A stretch of 64,000 nt of DNA from Limnanthes douglasii subsp. nivea (GCA_036936605.1 JAUPFV010000001.1:168974643-169038642), one strand, 5' to 3'; counted from the first letter of the stretch, positions 30,661-43,999 are shown. Notes: generated by a model from the sequence alone, not told the origin. Numbers and translations are program-made.

Positions 30661-33600
30661 ATAAAATAAGGTATAAATGGGCTTAACTTCAACTCACAAA
30701 AAGGCTTCAATTTAGAAATATATTATGGTTTTATTTTTAAGGGAAATTAAACCCTAAGTACTCTCTCACAAAAGATATTGGTATTCTCTCACAAAAGATA
30801 TTGGTACGTGTTATTTAAAAAATGGGTTAATACTTACTTAATATCCATCTCAATAAAATAAGAGATATTACAACTAAGATACATACTCAACTATTTTATT
30901 GTCATTTATAAATGCATAAGATCTTTGCTCGTTCGTCCCATTCTTCTCCAAACCTTGGCTAGGGTTTTGCAGAGCTTAGTTAAACCCTCTCTTATCGCTC
31001 ACATATAAATAAAATAAGGTATAAATGGGCTTAACTTCAACTCACAAAAGGCTTCAATTTAGGAATCTATTATGGTTTTATTTTTAAAGGAAATTAAACC
31101 CTAAGTATTCTCTCACAAAATATATTGGTATCTCTCACAAAAGATATTGGTACGTGTTATTTAAAAAATGGGTTAATACTTACTTAATATCCATCTCAAT
31201 AAAATAATAGATATTACAACTAAGATACATACTCAACTATTTTATTGTCATTTATAAATGCATAAGATCTTTGCTCGTTCGTCCCATTCTTCTCCAAACC
31301 TTGGCTAGGGTTTTGCAGAGCTTAGTTAAACCCTCTCTTATCGTTCACATATAAATAAAATAAGGTATAAATGGGCTTAACTTCAACTCACAAAAGGCTT
31401 CAATTTAGGAATATATTATGGTTTTATATTTAAGGGAAATTAAACCCTAAGTATTCTCTCACAAAAGATATTGGTATTCTCTCACAAAAGATATTGGTAC
31501 GTGTTATTTAAAAAATGGGTTAATACTTACTTAATATCCATCTCAATAAAATAAGAGATATTACAACTAAGATACATACTCAACTATTTTATTGTCATTT
31601 ATAAATGCATAAGATCTTTGCTCGTTCGTCCCATTCTTCTCCAAACCTTGGATAGGGTTTTGCAGAGCTTAGTTAAACCCTCTCTTATCGTTCATATATA
31701 AATAAAATAAGGTATAAATGGGCTTAACTTCAACTCACAAAAGGCTTCAATTTAGGAATATATTATGGTTTTATTTTTAAGGGAAATTAAACCCTAAGTA
31801 TTCTCTCACAAAAGATATTGGTATTCTCTCACAAAAGATATTGGTACGTGTTATTTAAAAAATGGGTTAATACTTACTTAATATCCATCTCAATAAAATA
31901 AGAGATATTACAACTAAGATACATACTCAACTATTTTATTGTCATTTATAAATGCATAAGATCTTTGCTCGTTCGTCCCATTCTTCTCCAAACCTTGGCT
32001 AGAGTTTTGCAGAGCTTAGTTAAACCCTCTCTTATCGTTCATATATAAATAAAATAAGGTATAAATGGGCTTAACTTCAACTCACAAAAGGCTTCAATTT
32101 AGGAATATATTATGGTTTTATTTTTAAGGGAAATTAAACCCTAAGTATTCTCTCACACAAGATATTAGTATTCTCTCACAAAAGATATTGGTACGTGTTA
32201 TTTAAAAAATGGGTTAATACTTACTTAATATCCATCTCAATAAAATAAGAGATATTACAACTAAGATACATACTCAACTATTTTATTGTCATTTATAAAT
32301 GCATAAGATCTTTGCTCGTTCGTCCCATTCTTCTCCAAACCTTGGCTAGGGTTTTGCAGAGCTTAGTTAAACCCTCTCTTATCGTTCACATATAAATAAA
32401 ATAAGGTATAAATGGGCTTAACTTCAACTCACAAAAGGCTTCAATTTAAGAATATATTATGGTTTTATTTTTAAGGGAAATTAAACCCTAAGTATTCTCT
32501 CACAAAAGATATTGGTATTCTCTCACAAAAGATATTGGTACGTGTTATTTAAAAAATGGGTTAATACTTACTTAATATCCATCTCAATAAAATAAGAGAT
32601 ATTACAACTAAGATATATACTCAGCTATTTTATTGTCATTTATAAATGCATAAGATCTTTGCTCGTTCGTCCCATTCTTCTCCAAACCTTGGCTAGGGTT
32701 TTGCAGAGCTTAGTTAAACCCTCTCTTATCGTTCACATATAAATAAAATAAGGTATAAATTGGCTTAACTTCAACTCACAAAAGGCTTCAATTTAGGAAT
32801 ATATTATGGTTTTATTTTTAAGGGAAATTAAACCCTAAGTATTCTCTCACAAAATATATTGGTATTCTCTCACAAAAGATATTGGTACGTGTTATTTAAA
32901 AAATGGGTTAATACTTACTTAATATCCATCTCAATAAAATAATAGATATTACAACTAAGATACATACTCAACTATTTTATTGTCATTTATAAATGCATAA
33001 GATCTTTGCTCGTTCCTCCCATTCTTCTCCAAACCTTGGCTAGGGTTTTGCAGAGCTTAGTTAAACCCTCTCTTATCGTTCACATATAAATAAAATAAGG
33101 TATAAATGGGCTTAACTTCAACTCACAAAAGGCTTCAATTTAGGAGTATATTATGGTTTTATTTTTAAGGGAAATTAAACCCTAAGTATTCTCTCACAAA
33201 ATATATTGGTATTCTCTCACAAAAGATATTGGTACGTGTTATTTAAAAAATGGGTTAATACTTACTTAATATCCATCTCAATAAAATAAGAGATATTACA
33301 ACTAAGATACATATTCAACTATTTTATTGTCATTTATAAATGCATAAGATCTTTGCTCGTTCGTCTCATTCTTCTCCAAACCTTGGCTAGGGTTTTGCAG
33401 AGCTTAGTTAAACCCTCTCTTATCGTTCACGTATAAATAAAATAAGGTATAAATGGGCTTAACTTCAACTCACAAAAGGCTTCAATTTAGGAATATATTA
33501 TGGATTTATTTTTAAGGGAAATTAAACCCTAAGTATTCTCTCACAAAAGATATTGGTATTCTCTCACAAAAGATATTGGTACGTGTTATTTAAAAAATGG

Positions 33601-36600
33601 GTTAATACTTACTTAATATCCATCTCAATAAAATAAGAGATATTACAACTAAGATACATACTCAACTATTTTATTGTCATTTATAAATGCATAAGATCTT
33701 TGCTCGTTCGTCCCATTCTTCTCCAAACCTTGGCTAGGGTTTTGCAGAGCTTAGTTAAACCCTCTCTTATCGTTCACATATAAATAAAATAAGGTATAAA
33801 TGGGCTTAACTTCAACTCACAAAAGGCTTCAATTTAGGAATATATTATGGTTTTATTTTTAAGGGAAATTAAACCCTAAGTATTCTCTCACAAAAGATAT
33901 TGGTACGTGTTATTTAAAAAATGGGTTAATACTTACTTAATATCCATCTCAATAAAATAAGAGATATTACAACTAAGATACATACTCAACTATTTTATTG
34001 TCATTTATAAATGCATAAGATCTTTGCTCGTTCGTCCCATTCTTCTCCAAACCTTGGCTAGGGTTTTGCAGAGCTTAGTTAAACCCTCTCTTATCGTTCA
34101 CATATAAATAAAATAAGGTATAAATGGGCTTAACTTCAACTCACAAAAGGCTTCAATTTAGGAATATATTATGGTTTTATTTTTAAGGGAAATTAAACCC
34201 TAATTATTCTCTCACAAAAGATATTGGTATTCTCTCACAAAAGATATTGGTACGTGTTATTTAAAAAATGGGTTAATACTTACTTAATATCCATCTCAAT
34301 AAAATAAAAGATATTACAACTAAGATACATACTCAACTATTTTATTGTCATTTATAAATGCATAAGATCTTTGCTTGTTCGTCCCATTCTTCTCCAAACC
34401 TTGGCTAGGGTTTTGCAGAGCTTAGTTAAACCCTCTCTTATCGTTCACATATAAATAAAATAAGGTATAAATGGGATTAACTTCAACTCACAAAAGGCTT
34501 CAATTTAGGAGTATATTATGGTTTTATTTTTAAGGGAAATTAAACCCTAAGTATTCTCTCACAAAAGATATTGGTATTCTCTCACAAAAGATATTGGTAC
34601 GTGTTATTTAAAAAATGGGTTAATACTTACTTAATATCCATCTCAATAAAATAATAGATATTACAACTAAGATACATACTCAACTATTTTATTGTCATTT
34701 ATAAATGCATAAGATCTTTGCTTGTTCGTCCCATTCTTCTCCAAACCTTGGCTAGGGTTTTGCAGAGCTTAGTTAAACCCTCTCTTATCGTTCACATATA
34801 AATAAAATAAGGTATAAATGGGCTTAACTTCAACTCACAAAAGGCTTCAATTTAGGAATATATTATGGTTTTATTTTTAAGGGAAATTAAACCCTAAGTA
34901 TTCTCTCACAAAAGATATTGGTATTCTCTCACAAAAGATATTGGTACGTGTTATTTAAAAAATGGGTTAATACTTACTTAATATCCATCTCAATAAAATA
35001 AGAGATATTACAACTAAGATACATACTCAACTATTTTATTGTCATTTATAAATGCATAAGATCTTTGCTCCTTCGTCCCATTCTTCTCCAAACCTTGGAT
35101 AGGGTTTTGCAGAGCTTAGTTAAACCCTCTCTTATCGTTCACATATAAATAAAATAAGGTATAAATGGGCTTAACTTCAACTCACAAAAGGCTTCAATTT
35201 AGGAATATATTATGGTTTTATTTTTAAGGGAAATTAAACCCTAAGTATTCTCTCATAAAAGATATTGGTATTCTCTCACAAAAGATATTGGTACGTGTTA
35301 TTTAAAAAATGGGTTAATACTTACTTAATATCCATCTCAATAAAATAAGAGATATTACAACTAAGATACATACTCAACTATTTTATTGTCATTTATAAAT
35401 GCATAAGATCTTTGCTCGTTGGCTAGGGTTTTGCAGAGCTTAGTTAAACCCTCTCTTATCGTTCACATATAAATAAAATAAGGTATAAATGGGCTTAACT
35501 TCAACTCACAAAAGGCTTCAATTTAGGAATATATTATGGTTTTATTTTTAAGGGAAATTAAACCCTAAGTATTCTCTCACAAAAGATATTGGTATTCTCT
35601 CACAAAAGATATTGGTACGTGTTATTTAAAAAATGGGTTAATACTTACTTAATATCCATCTCAATAAAATAATAGATATTACAACTAAGATACATACTCA
35701 ACTATTTTATTGTCATTTATAAATGCATAAGATCTTTGCTCGTTCGTCCCATTCTTCTCCAAACCTTGGCTAGGGTTTTGCAGAGCTTAGTTAAACCCTC
35801 TCTTATCGTTCACATATAAATAAAATAAGGTATAAATGGGCTTAACTTCAACTCACAAAAGGCTTCAATTTAGGAATATATTATGGTTTTATTTTTAAGG
35901 GAAATTAAACCCTAAGTATTCTCTCACAAAAGATATTGGTATTCTCTCACAAAAGATATTGGTACGTGTTATTTAAAAAATGGGTTAATACTTACTTAAT
36001 ATCCATCTCAATAAAATAAGAGATATTACAACTAAGATACATACTCAACTATTTTATTGTCATTTATAAATGCTTAAGATCTTTGCTCGTTCGTCCCATT
36101 CTTCTCCAAACCTTGGCTAGGGTTTTGCAGAGCTTAGTTAAACCCTCTCTTATCGTTCACATATAAATAAAATAAGGTATAAATGGGCTTAACTTCAACT
36201 CACAAAAGGCTTTAATTTAGGAATATATTATGGATTTATTTTTAAGGGAAATTAAACCCTAAGTATTCTCTCACAAAAGATATTGGTATTCTCTCACAAA
36301 AGATATTGGTACGTGTTATTTAAAAAATGGGTTAATACTTACTTAATATCCATCTCAATAAAATAAGAGATATTACAACTAAGATACATACTCAACTATT
36401 TTATTGTCATTTATAAATGCATAAGATCTTTGCTCGTTCGTCCCATTCTTCTCCAAACCTTGGCCAGGGTTTTGCAGAGCTTAGTTAAACCCTCTCTTAT
36501 CGTTCACATATAAATAAAATAAGGTATAAATGGGCTTAACTTCAACTCACAAAAGGCTTCAATTTAGGAATATATTATGGTTTTATTTTTAAGGGAAATT

Positions 36601-37433
36601 AAACCCTAAGTATTCTCTCACAAAAGATATTGGTATTCTCTCACAAAAGATATTGGTACGTGTTATTTAAAAAATGGGTTAATACTTACTTAATATTCAT
36701 CTCAATAAAATAAGAGATATTACAACTAAGATACATACTCAACTATTTTATTGTCATTTATAAATGCATAAGATCTTTGCTCGTTCGTCCCATTCTTCTC
36801 CAAACCTTGGCTAGGGTTTTGCAGAGCTTAGTTAAACCCTCTCTTATCGTTCACATATAAATAAAATAAGGTATAAATGGGCTTAACTTCAACTCACAAA
36901 AGGCTTCAATTTAGAAATATATTATGGTTTTATTTTTAAGGGAAATTAAACCCTAAGTATTCTCTCACAAAAGATATTGGTATTCTCTCACAAAAGATAT
37001 TGGTACGTGTTATTTAAAAAATGGGTTAATACTTACTTAATATCCATCTCACTAAAATAAGAGATATTACAACTAAGATACATACTCAACTATTTTATTG
37101 TCATTTATAAATGCATAAGATCTTTGCTCGTTCGTCCCATTCTTCTCCAAACCTTGGCTAGGGTTTTGCAGAGCTTAGTTGAACCCTCTCTTATCGTTCA
37201 CATATAAATAAAATAAGGTATAAATGGGCTTAACTTCAACTCACAAAAGGCTTCAATTTAGGAATATATTATGGTTTTATTTTTAAGGGAAATTAAACCC
37301 TAAGTATTCTCTCACAAAAGATATTGGTACGTGTTATTTAAAAAATGGGTTAATACTTACTTAATATCCATCTCAATAAAATTAGAGATATTACAACTAA
37401 GATACATACTCAACTATTTTATTGTCATTTATT
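30661..37433. repeat. Tandem array, ~19.5 copies of a 347-bp unit derived from a gene promoter
   Basis: The CATAAGATCTTTGCTCG marker recurs at 30,915; 31,261; 31,608; 31,955; 32,302; 32,649; 32,996; 33,343; 33,690; 34,014; 34,361; 34,708; 35,055; 35,402; 35,726; 36,073 (CTTAAG); 36,420; 36,767 and 37,114. Spacing is 347 except 346 once and 324 twice. Of each unit, about 194 bp equals 11,586-11,779: first codons, ATG, leader with telo-box, and promoter with site II motif of the NOPCHAP1-like gene. The other ~153 bp holds a 23-bp internal tandem duplication (TATTCTCTCACAAAAGATATTGG) and AT-rich sequence. Units are about 97-99% alike by eye. On the minus strand each intact unit opens an 11-codon frame (MGRTSKDLMHL, stop). 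Confidence 0.95.
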
Positions 37434-37520
37434 GTCAAGTTCTTTCTTACTATTGTGTATGCCAAATGCCAAATCTATAACAAAAGAATCTTGTAGAATG
37501 AGCTGAAGAACATCTCTTAT

Positions 37521-37850
37521 GTGGCTAACGACTTCAACTGGATTCTTATAGGTGACTTTAACGTCATTTGTTCTACTGATGAACAAATTGGTTGCTTAAC
37601 TTATTCAATGGAGAGTGTTGAGGAGTTCAATGATATGATAACAACTTGTAGCGTAGATAATGCAGGCTATTATGGTTTAAGTATACTTGGAATAAACACA
37701 ACAAATGGAAAAGACTAGATAGAGTTTTAATAAACTCTAACTGGTCTAACCATTTTAACAATACTAAAGTGATGTATATGGCCAGAACTTGTTCTGATCA
37801 GAGTCTCATATGCATCACCATTAGTAATGACTAAGAGATATATCATAAAA
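37521..37850 (+). pseudogene. LINE copy C, endonuclease domain (C-terminal part)
   Basis: MANDFNWILIGDFNVICSTDEQ carries the GDFN motif. Then comes a frameshift in the YTWNKHN region, and downstream ARTCSDQSL, where the catalytic His of SDH is Gln as in copy B. Confidence 0.75.
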
Positions 37851-37996
37851 GTTTCAAATTCTTTGATATGTGGACCTTGGATGATAACTTTATGCCTTTT
37901 GTTAAAAATAGTTGGGATAACCATATGGATGGATCCCCTATTTTCAAATTCTGGTATGAATTAACTAGACTTAAAAAAGATCTTAAAAATTAGAAT

Positions 37997-39726
37997 GTGA
38001 CTCACTTTGGGAACATATTTTGTAAGGTGCATGAGGCTGAAACTCAAATGAACTACATGGAGAATCAACATCAATTACTAAACAATACTGATACTAAAGT
38101 TAATCTATTTAAAGCTAACGTTAATCTTCTTTTAGTCTTGAAGATGGAGGAGAACTTCTGGTTTCAGAAGTGCTACACATCCTGGATAGCAGATGGAGAT
38201 AAGAGTACTAAGCTCTTTCACAATTATGTGAAAAAGAAAAGGAAGAAGAATGTTATAAACAACATCAAATATGGTGATCATTGGATTACTAACAAAGATG
38301 AGATTGGTTACTCTGCTGCTAAGTTTTTTTAAAATCTTCTTACTGATCCTCCTTACTATGACAAAATGGTGGAAGATGATATGATGAACAATAATATTTT
38401 TAATAGTATCCCTAAGCTAATCATTGCTGCTAACAATGATTTCTTGTTATCTGTTCCTATTAAGAAATAAATCTACAACATCATTACTAACCTTAAGTCC
38501 TCCAGTGGCTCAGGAATGGATGGCTTCAATGGTTGTTTCTTCATAACCTGTTAGAGCATTATACAGGTAGATCTCTGTTTTGCTATGGGTGACTTCATCA
38601 AAGGTAAAAAGATCGCTAGAGGTATTATTTTTACTGTTATTTTCTTAGTGCCTAAGTCTGTTAATCCTACTCAATGGAAGGACTTTAGGCCTATAATCCT
38701 TTGCAACTTACTCAACAGAATCATGTCTAAAGTTATTAATAATAGACTTTTTAATTAGAAAAAACTAAAAACTTATTTATGATTTAATTAGAAAAAGAAC
38801 AGTAGTAACATGATGATTCAGGTTGACATATCGAAAGCTTTTGATATGTTGGCTCACAGATATATTCTGAAGGTCCTTGAAGCCTTTGGTTTCTCTGTTT
38901 GTTTCATTCATCTGATAAATAATCTAATTAGTAATGTTAATATGCCCTTATTATCAATAGATAGGTGTATGACTTCTTCAAAAGCATAAGAGACTAAAGA
39001 CAGGGGGATCCCCTGTCCCCCAGTCTTTTTATTCTGGCTGAAGAAGTCCTTACAAGAGGTCTTCATAAACTGTTCTATAGCAATAAAGATATAAAGTTTC
39101 AATCTAGAAGTAGTTTGCTTATTCCTAGTCTCATATTTGCTGATGATATACTGATTTTTTCTAATAGTACTGATCAAACAATTGATAAGCTCAGTAACTT
39201 TCTGGATATCTATCAAAATGTTTATGGACAATTTATTATAAAAGATAAAACGAAAATCATTTTATCTTCTATAATAAACAACACTAGGATATCTACGCTA
39301 ACTAATCTTTCAGGGTTCAGTTCTAGCATATTACCTACTGAGTATATGGAAATCACTTTGAACAGAAATAACAAGTGTAGTAACTACATGCCTATGCTCA
39401 ACAAAATCAATGTTAAGATCAGAGAGTGGGAAAACAAAAAACTCTCTTTTGGTGGCAGAATCACTCTCATTAACTCGGTTTCAATGTTGATTCTTACTTA
39501 CTGGTGTCAAAACTGTTTGATCCCCAAGTCTACTATCAATAGAACTAATACTATCTTAAATAATTTCTTATGGAGGACTAACTTTACTGATAAGAGGTTA
39601 CATTGGTCTAAATGGGAGGATATGTGTAAAACCTACAAGGAATGTGGCTCAATATTCGAAAACTTTCTAGTCTGCATGCTACTTTTGATTGCAAACTGTG
39701 TCTTTAGAAACAATGAGAGCCTCTAG
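37997..39726 (+). pseudogene. LINE copy C, reverse transcriptase
   Basis: An N-terminal frame at 37,997-38,332 (FWFQKCYTSWIADGDKS) and the palm at 39,115-39,726 (SLIFADDILIFSNSTDQ with the FADD pair, KDKTKIIL, YMEITLNRN, FGGRITLINSVSM). Between them the SSGSGMDGFNG and VDISKAFD motifs (38,500-38,860) are readable but split by stops. Confidence 0.8.
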
Positions 39727-39768
39727 GCAAACCTTAAGAATGATGTTTATTACAAATCCATTCATCCC

Positions 39769-40182
39769 TTGCAAGTTTCCTACAACAAAACTGGCTCTAG
39801 TAACTGGAAAAGACTTTGCAAGATTAAAGATGTTGCTGAGCCTAATATAAGGTGGAACATAGGCAAAGAAAACATGGAATTCTGGCTTAAAGCCTGGTAT
39901 GGTTCTCCACCTCTTGTTACTTTAGATGACAATTTTAATAACACTGGTTACATGCAACAAAATATCATTGAATTTCGGAAGGATAACAAGTGGGATGGCT
40001 ATAAACTAAGGATTTTCCTCAATCAAAACAACATTGATTTAATTCATAAAATAACTATCAATGATCAGATTGAGGATACTATAGCTTGGGCTCTCTCCAC
40101 TGATACCAAATTTAATACTAAGCTTACCTGGAATCATGTTAGATACAAGCACAATAAATCTGACATATTTGGTAAAATGTGA
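39769..40182 (+). pseudogene. LINE copy C, RT C-terminal region
   Basis: 137-codon frame with SSNWKRLCKIKD, RWNIGKENMEFWLKAWYG and DTIAWALSTDTKFNTKLTW, the region between thumb and zf-RVT in plant L1s (compare ILGRGNIDFWKDSWHS in the spacer LINE). Confidence 0.7.
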
Positions 40183-40257
40183 AACTCAGTTGTTCCTAAA
40201 AAAGTTTATTTTCTTGCTTAGAAACTTGTCCACAAATTTAATCTTGTTGACACTATC

Positions 40258-40536
40258 ATGCACAAAAATCATCTTACTACTGTATCCAAATGCCAGTGGT
40301 GTTATAATATTGAATCTCCTATTTATCTGTTCATAAACTGGGATTTTGCTTGGAATCTTTGGTCTCACTATGAATTTATTTTTAAGATCAAAGTTGAGAG
40401 ATATATGACTATGAATCATATGATTCGATCTCTGTTTTGGTCTACCAATAGTTATGTTCACATTAGAACTATATTATCCATTGTTATACTCTGGACTATA
40501 TGGAACGCTAGAAACAACAAGAAATTTAGCAAATAA
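40258..40536 (+). pseudogene. LINE copy C, zf-RVT domain
   Basis: HKNHLTTVSKCQWCYNIESPIYLFINWDFAWNLW is the zinc-binding zf-RVT, with CxxC present but the His/Cys of the second half partly lost. ILWTIWNARNNKKF follows, the usual exit motif. Confidence 0.75.
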
Positions 40537-40566
40537 AACTTAATATAGAGATAGTTGTTTTAAGTC

Positions 40567-41194
40567 TTGACCATTCTAATACTCTTAAAGCTAAACACTG
40601 GCATAAATATCCATATTGCGAAAGACCTGGGCTGCTCTTGCTATATTATAGAAGAAATAAAGCCTAGATATTTGAAATGGTGTCCTCCGAAAGAAAATTA
40701 CCTCAAGCTGAACTGTGATGCTTTTTGTCATAAAAATGGTAACTCGGGAGGAGGCTTTCTGATCCGTGACCATAATGGAAACATTGTTAAAGGAGGAACA
40801 AATCTATACGGTAAAATGACTCCAATCATGACCGAATCGTAACCTCTACTAAATGGTTTTCTTCTCTGCAAAAAAAAATCGTTGGAGTAAGGTTGAAATT
40901 GAAGTCAACTCTCTGCTAGTGGTAAACATGTTATCAGAAGGAAAATATCCTTTTTACTTAAATCATGTTATAATGTGTTGTATAAGACTAATCTCTTCTT
41001 ATATGAACATCTCTTACATTTCCAGGGTCCAAAACCAAGCAGCTGATTGGCTTGCAAGATGGACCCTAAAATGTAAGATGAGAAATGAATTTAATCATTT
41101 AGAAACTCAACTTCTATTAAAAGCTATAACTTTATTTGAAAGTTATAATTTAGGTTACTCTAATCTGGATGCATATTTCTTGATTATTGATTAA
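40567..41194 (+). pseudogene. LINE copy C, RNase H domain
   Basis: Two frames: KPRYLKWCPPKENYLKLNCDAFCHKNG (first catalytic Asp), PIMTES and a stop; then KVEIEVNSLLVVNML and SRVQNQAADWLARWTLKCK (last Asp). The DVESDS Asp is changed (EIEVNS), so activity is lost besides the nonsense codon. Confidence 0.8.
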
Positions 41195-41652
41195 GCATGG
41201 AATTACTTTTTTAATATCACTAAATGGCAGCAAGCTTTGCTTGACATGGCCATCTTTACCTTTAGTTGCAGATTGGTTTGGAAAGATAATGAAGAAGATA
41301 TTGATATCCTGAAGCAGATTGGCAAAGGGAGTTCATGAAGGAGATGCATAAATTTTGAAACAAAGAAGAAAAGAACTAATGAAGTTGAAGATGAGAATAT
41401 ATTTTTTCATTGGGGCTGAATTGGAATTTTCATCTAAAGTTTTGAAGAATCTGTGGGTCTTTCTTTAGCCTGGAGGGAGGACTAATTTTTTTTTTAAATT
41501 CTTTCTTAAAAACTTTGGAGGGAAATATGAAATTTTCTCTTCTTCCTTTTTGTTAACCTTTGTTGGCCTAAGTTTGGGTCAACTGTGAATCTCAATTGTA
41601 ATACTCTCTAGCTTTTGATTTACTGTTTAATTAAATAAAATAATAATAATAA
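41195..41652 (+). other. LINE copy C 3' untranslated region and A-rich tail
   Basis: No frame. Ends with repeated AAT units (41,630-41,652), the usual tail of plant L1s. Confidence 0.65.
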
Positions 41653-43999
41653 AGTCTTTAGAAAAGTGTATATATATATTGAATTAAATATTAAATTTTG
41701 AAAGTTTATAGATAAATATATTGATGATATTTTTTATTAATGAAATGGCTAAATTTGTTAATTCAGAAAATGAGTTATGGTCATCTACCGTAATAATATA
41801 CAATATAATTAAGTTAAAATTTAAATATAATTCATTCACTTATTATATAATTTTTGTTTTGTATTTTGTTGATTTTAGATTCATTACAAAATTTTAGTAT
41901 TTTTTATTGCAGTTTTTAGATCTATTAGAGACATAAAAACATGATTGTAGATCATGAATAAGATTAGAAAAATTTAATCAAAGACTAGATCCAATATTGT
42001 ATTGTATAGGATAAATACTTCAACAAGTAAGTGAGTTCTACAATTTTATTCATAATGATATAATCGATAGACATAAAAAACAATTTATTTTTTTATGTTA
42101 TAGCCGAAGTTATGAGCAGACTTAAAAGTGAATAAATATGTTTTTGAGAATACAATCTAAATAATAAATAAATAAAAATGAATAAATAATTGTATTATTA
42201 ATTATGTTTTATACCTTTATTTATAAGGTTTATTATTACAATATATATCTACTTAGATATCTGAGAGATTAAGATTATTTTATCTAACTACTTAGATTTT
42301 GTACTTAGATGTATTTTTAATGGAGTCTCTTGGGTTTTAATAGTTTTTAAGTGTTGATGGGCTAATGTATTCACGCTGTATTATTTACATTCATATTAAT
42401 AATAGCTTTTAATTATTTAAAACAATTGAAATACTAAAATATTAAAATTAAATCAATACAAAATTTATTAATATAAAATATTAAAAATTGTATTATTAAA
42501 ATACTAAATTTAATTAATATAAAAAAAGTAAAAAGTAAATAAAAACATTAGAAAAATTAAATTTAAAAAACATAATTATTCTTTATGTGAATTTTTTTTT
42601 GTCTGGGTAATCCAACGAAGATGACTTGACTAAAGCATTAAAATATTTATGGGTAAATATTTTTTTGAAGGAGAGAGAACAAATAAGTAAATTAATAGTA
42701 ATATCTCTAATTTTTAAAATTTGTATGTTTTGTTATATAAAAATATTTTATTTTTATTACTTGATTACATGGATCCATACCCTTAATACAGAAGATAAAA
42801 CCAATATAAAATACGTTACATTTAAGAGAAAGCACGAGCTTATCATATATTTCATTTAGTCTAAACCTACAACATAAGTCACTATATAACATATGGTATA
42901 TCATATATGTTAGTACAAGCTCGATCAGTTTTCTCATATTACCATTTGATATTTTTTTTATCGATTATCTAGATTCGGCTAATTTACATATTTGACTTTT
43001 ATCAACACTCATATAGTCACTACAAATAGAATAAGAAAGGAGTATGCTTTTGTGTTTTGTAACCGATCAACCAATCACTGATTTTGGTTGTTCGGTTTAT
43101 AATATTGAATTACTGATTTTTAATATGAATGTTGTTTGATTAAAACCGCATGCCTCAGGTGTTAGAATGATTGGATTATCGAGCCAATGAATTATGTATG
43201 GTTAGTGTGCAGTGTTGAGCTTTTGAATTTTAGCATTATAGATTTTCGATTCTTATGTTTTTTATCCCTTCAAGTCTTGTATTTTCTCTGACCTACGTAC
43301 TTTGGCCAAACCAACTAATTATGGAGATCTTGATTTGATAGTGTCTATTTTCATGCATAGTGAAAACATTATTCGGTTGAACTCTTCATTGAGAAAAAAA
43401 ATATTACCGTAGGAAAAAAAAGAATAAGTAAGTTTGCTAAAATAACTAATGTGTTGTGGTTGGGATGAATAGAGGTTTGGTATTCTATTTTAATGAAGGT
43501 AGATATCCCTCTTAATAATTCAAGTAAACAAAAAAGAGTATTATAAGAAGAATAACGAAGTACCTAGTAAAATTTGCTTGGCACTCAGACTTTTTTTTAG
43601 AACTTTTAGATTTATGGAGTGACCGACGAACCTTGATCTTTGTAAAGGTGAGTCAGTTTCAGGGACTGACAGCGACTCCAAACTGGGGAGTGCGCACGTG
43701 TATTAATTCACCTAAAGAAAAGGAATATGTTTATACCTTAATGGTGTGTGTGATGAGTCGGGAATGAGACATGGCTATTGTATGGTACTATCGTTTAGGC
43801 CTCTAACTTTGTAATTTTATGTGTTTGCATCTATCGTTTAATCATCTACTTATGGATGGTTAGGAGGAGGTACATGTTATATAAATACTAGATCTCTTGA
43901 GATATGTTTTTCACATGTTTTTTTATTCTAAGCCCATGTTTTTTATCAAATCCAACTACAAACTTCTTTTTTTTCTTAGCTTTATACTAAAAATGGTAT
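41653..43999. other. AT-rich intergenic stretch
   Basis: I see no gene or element. Short frames at 42,626-42,937 overlap on both strands and have no motif. 43,600-43,750 is less AT-rich (GGGACTGACAGCGACTCC) and may be element debris. Confidence 0.4.

Larger units (their letters stand above)
37434..41652 (+). mobile_element. L1-type LINE (copy C), 5'-truncated, 3' end complete
   Basis: Begins abruptly at the array edge inside the endonuclease domain and ends with an ATAAAATAATAATAATAAA tail. Order: endonuclease (37,500-37,850), RT (37,997-39,730), zf-RVT (40,258-40,536), RNase H (40,640-41,194). Stops and shifts occur throughout (for example TAA at 38,330, TAG at 39,724), so it is inactive. 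37,434-39,520 is inverted relative to copy B. Confidence 0.85.

Noticed and set aside
30421..30710. Phe- and Lys-rich frames
   Set aside because: Direct result of T-runs and A-runs in intron-like sequence.
30661..37433. CRISPR array or centromeric satellite
   Set aside because: Repeats are 347 bp without unique spacers in a plant genome, and the unit is gene-promoter derived. Nothing ties it to a centromere.
42626..42937. Overlapping frames on both strands
   Set aside because: AT-rich low-complexity translations, no conserved features.
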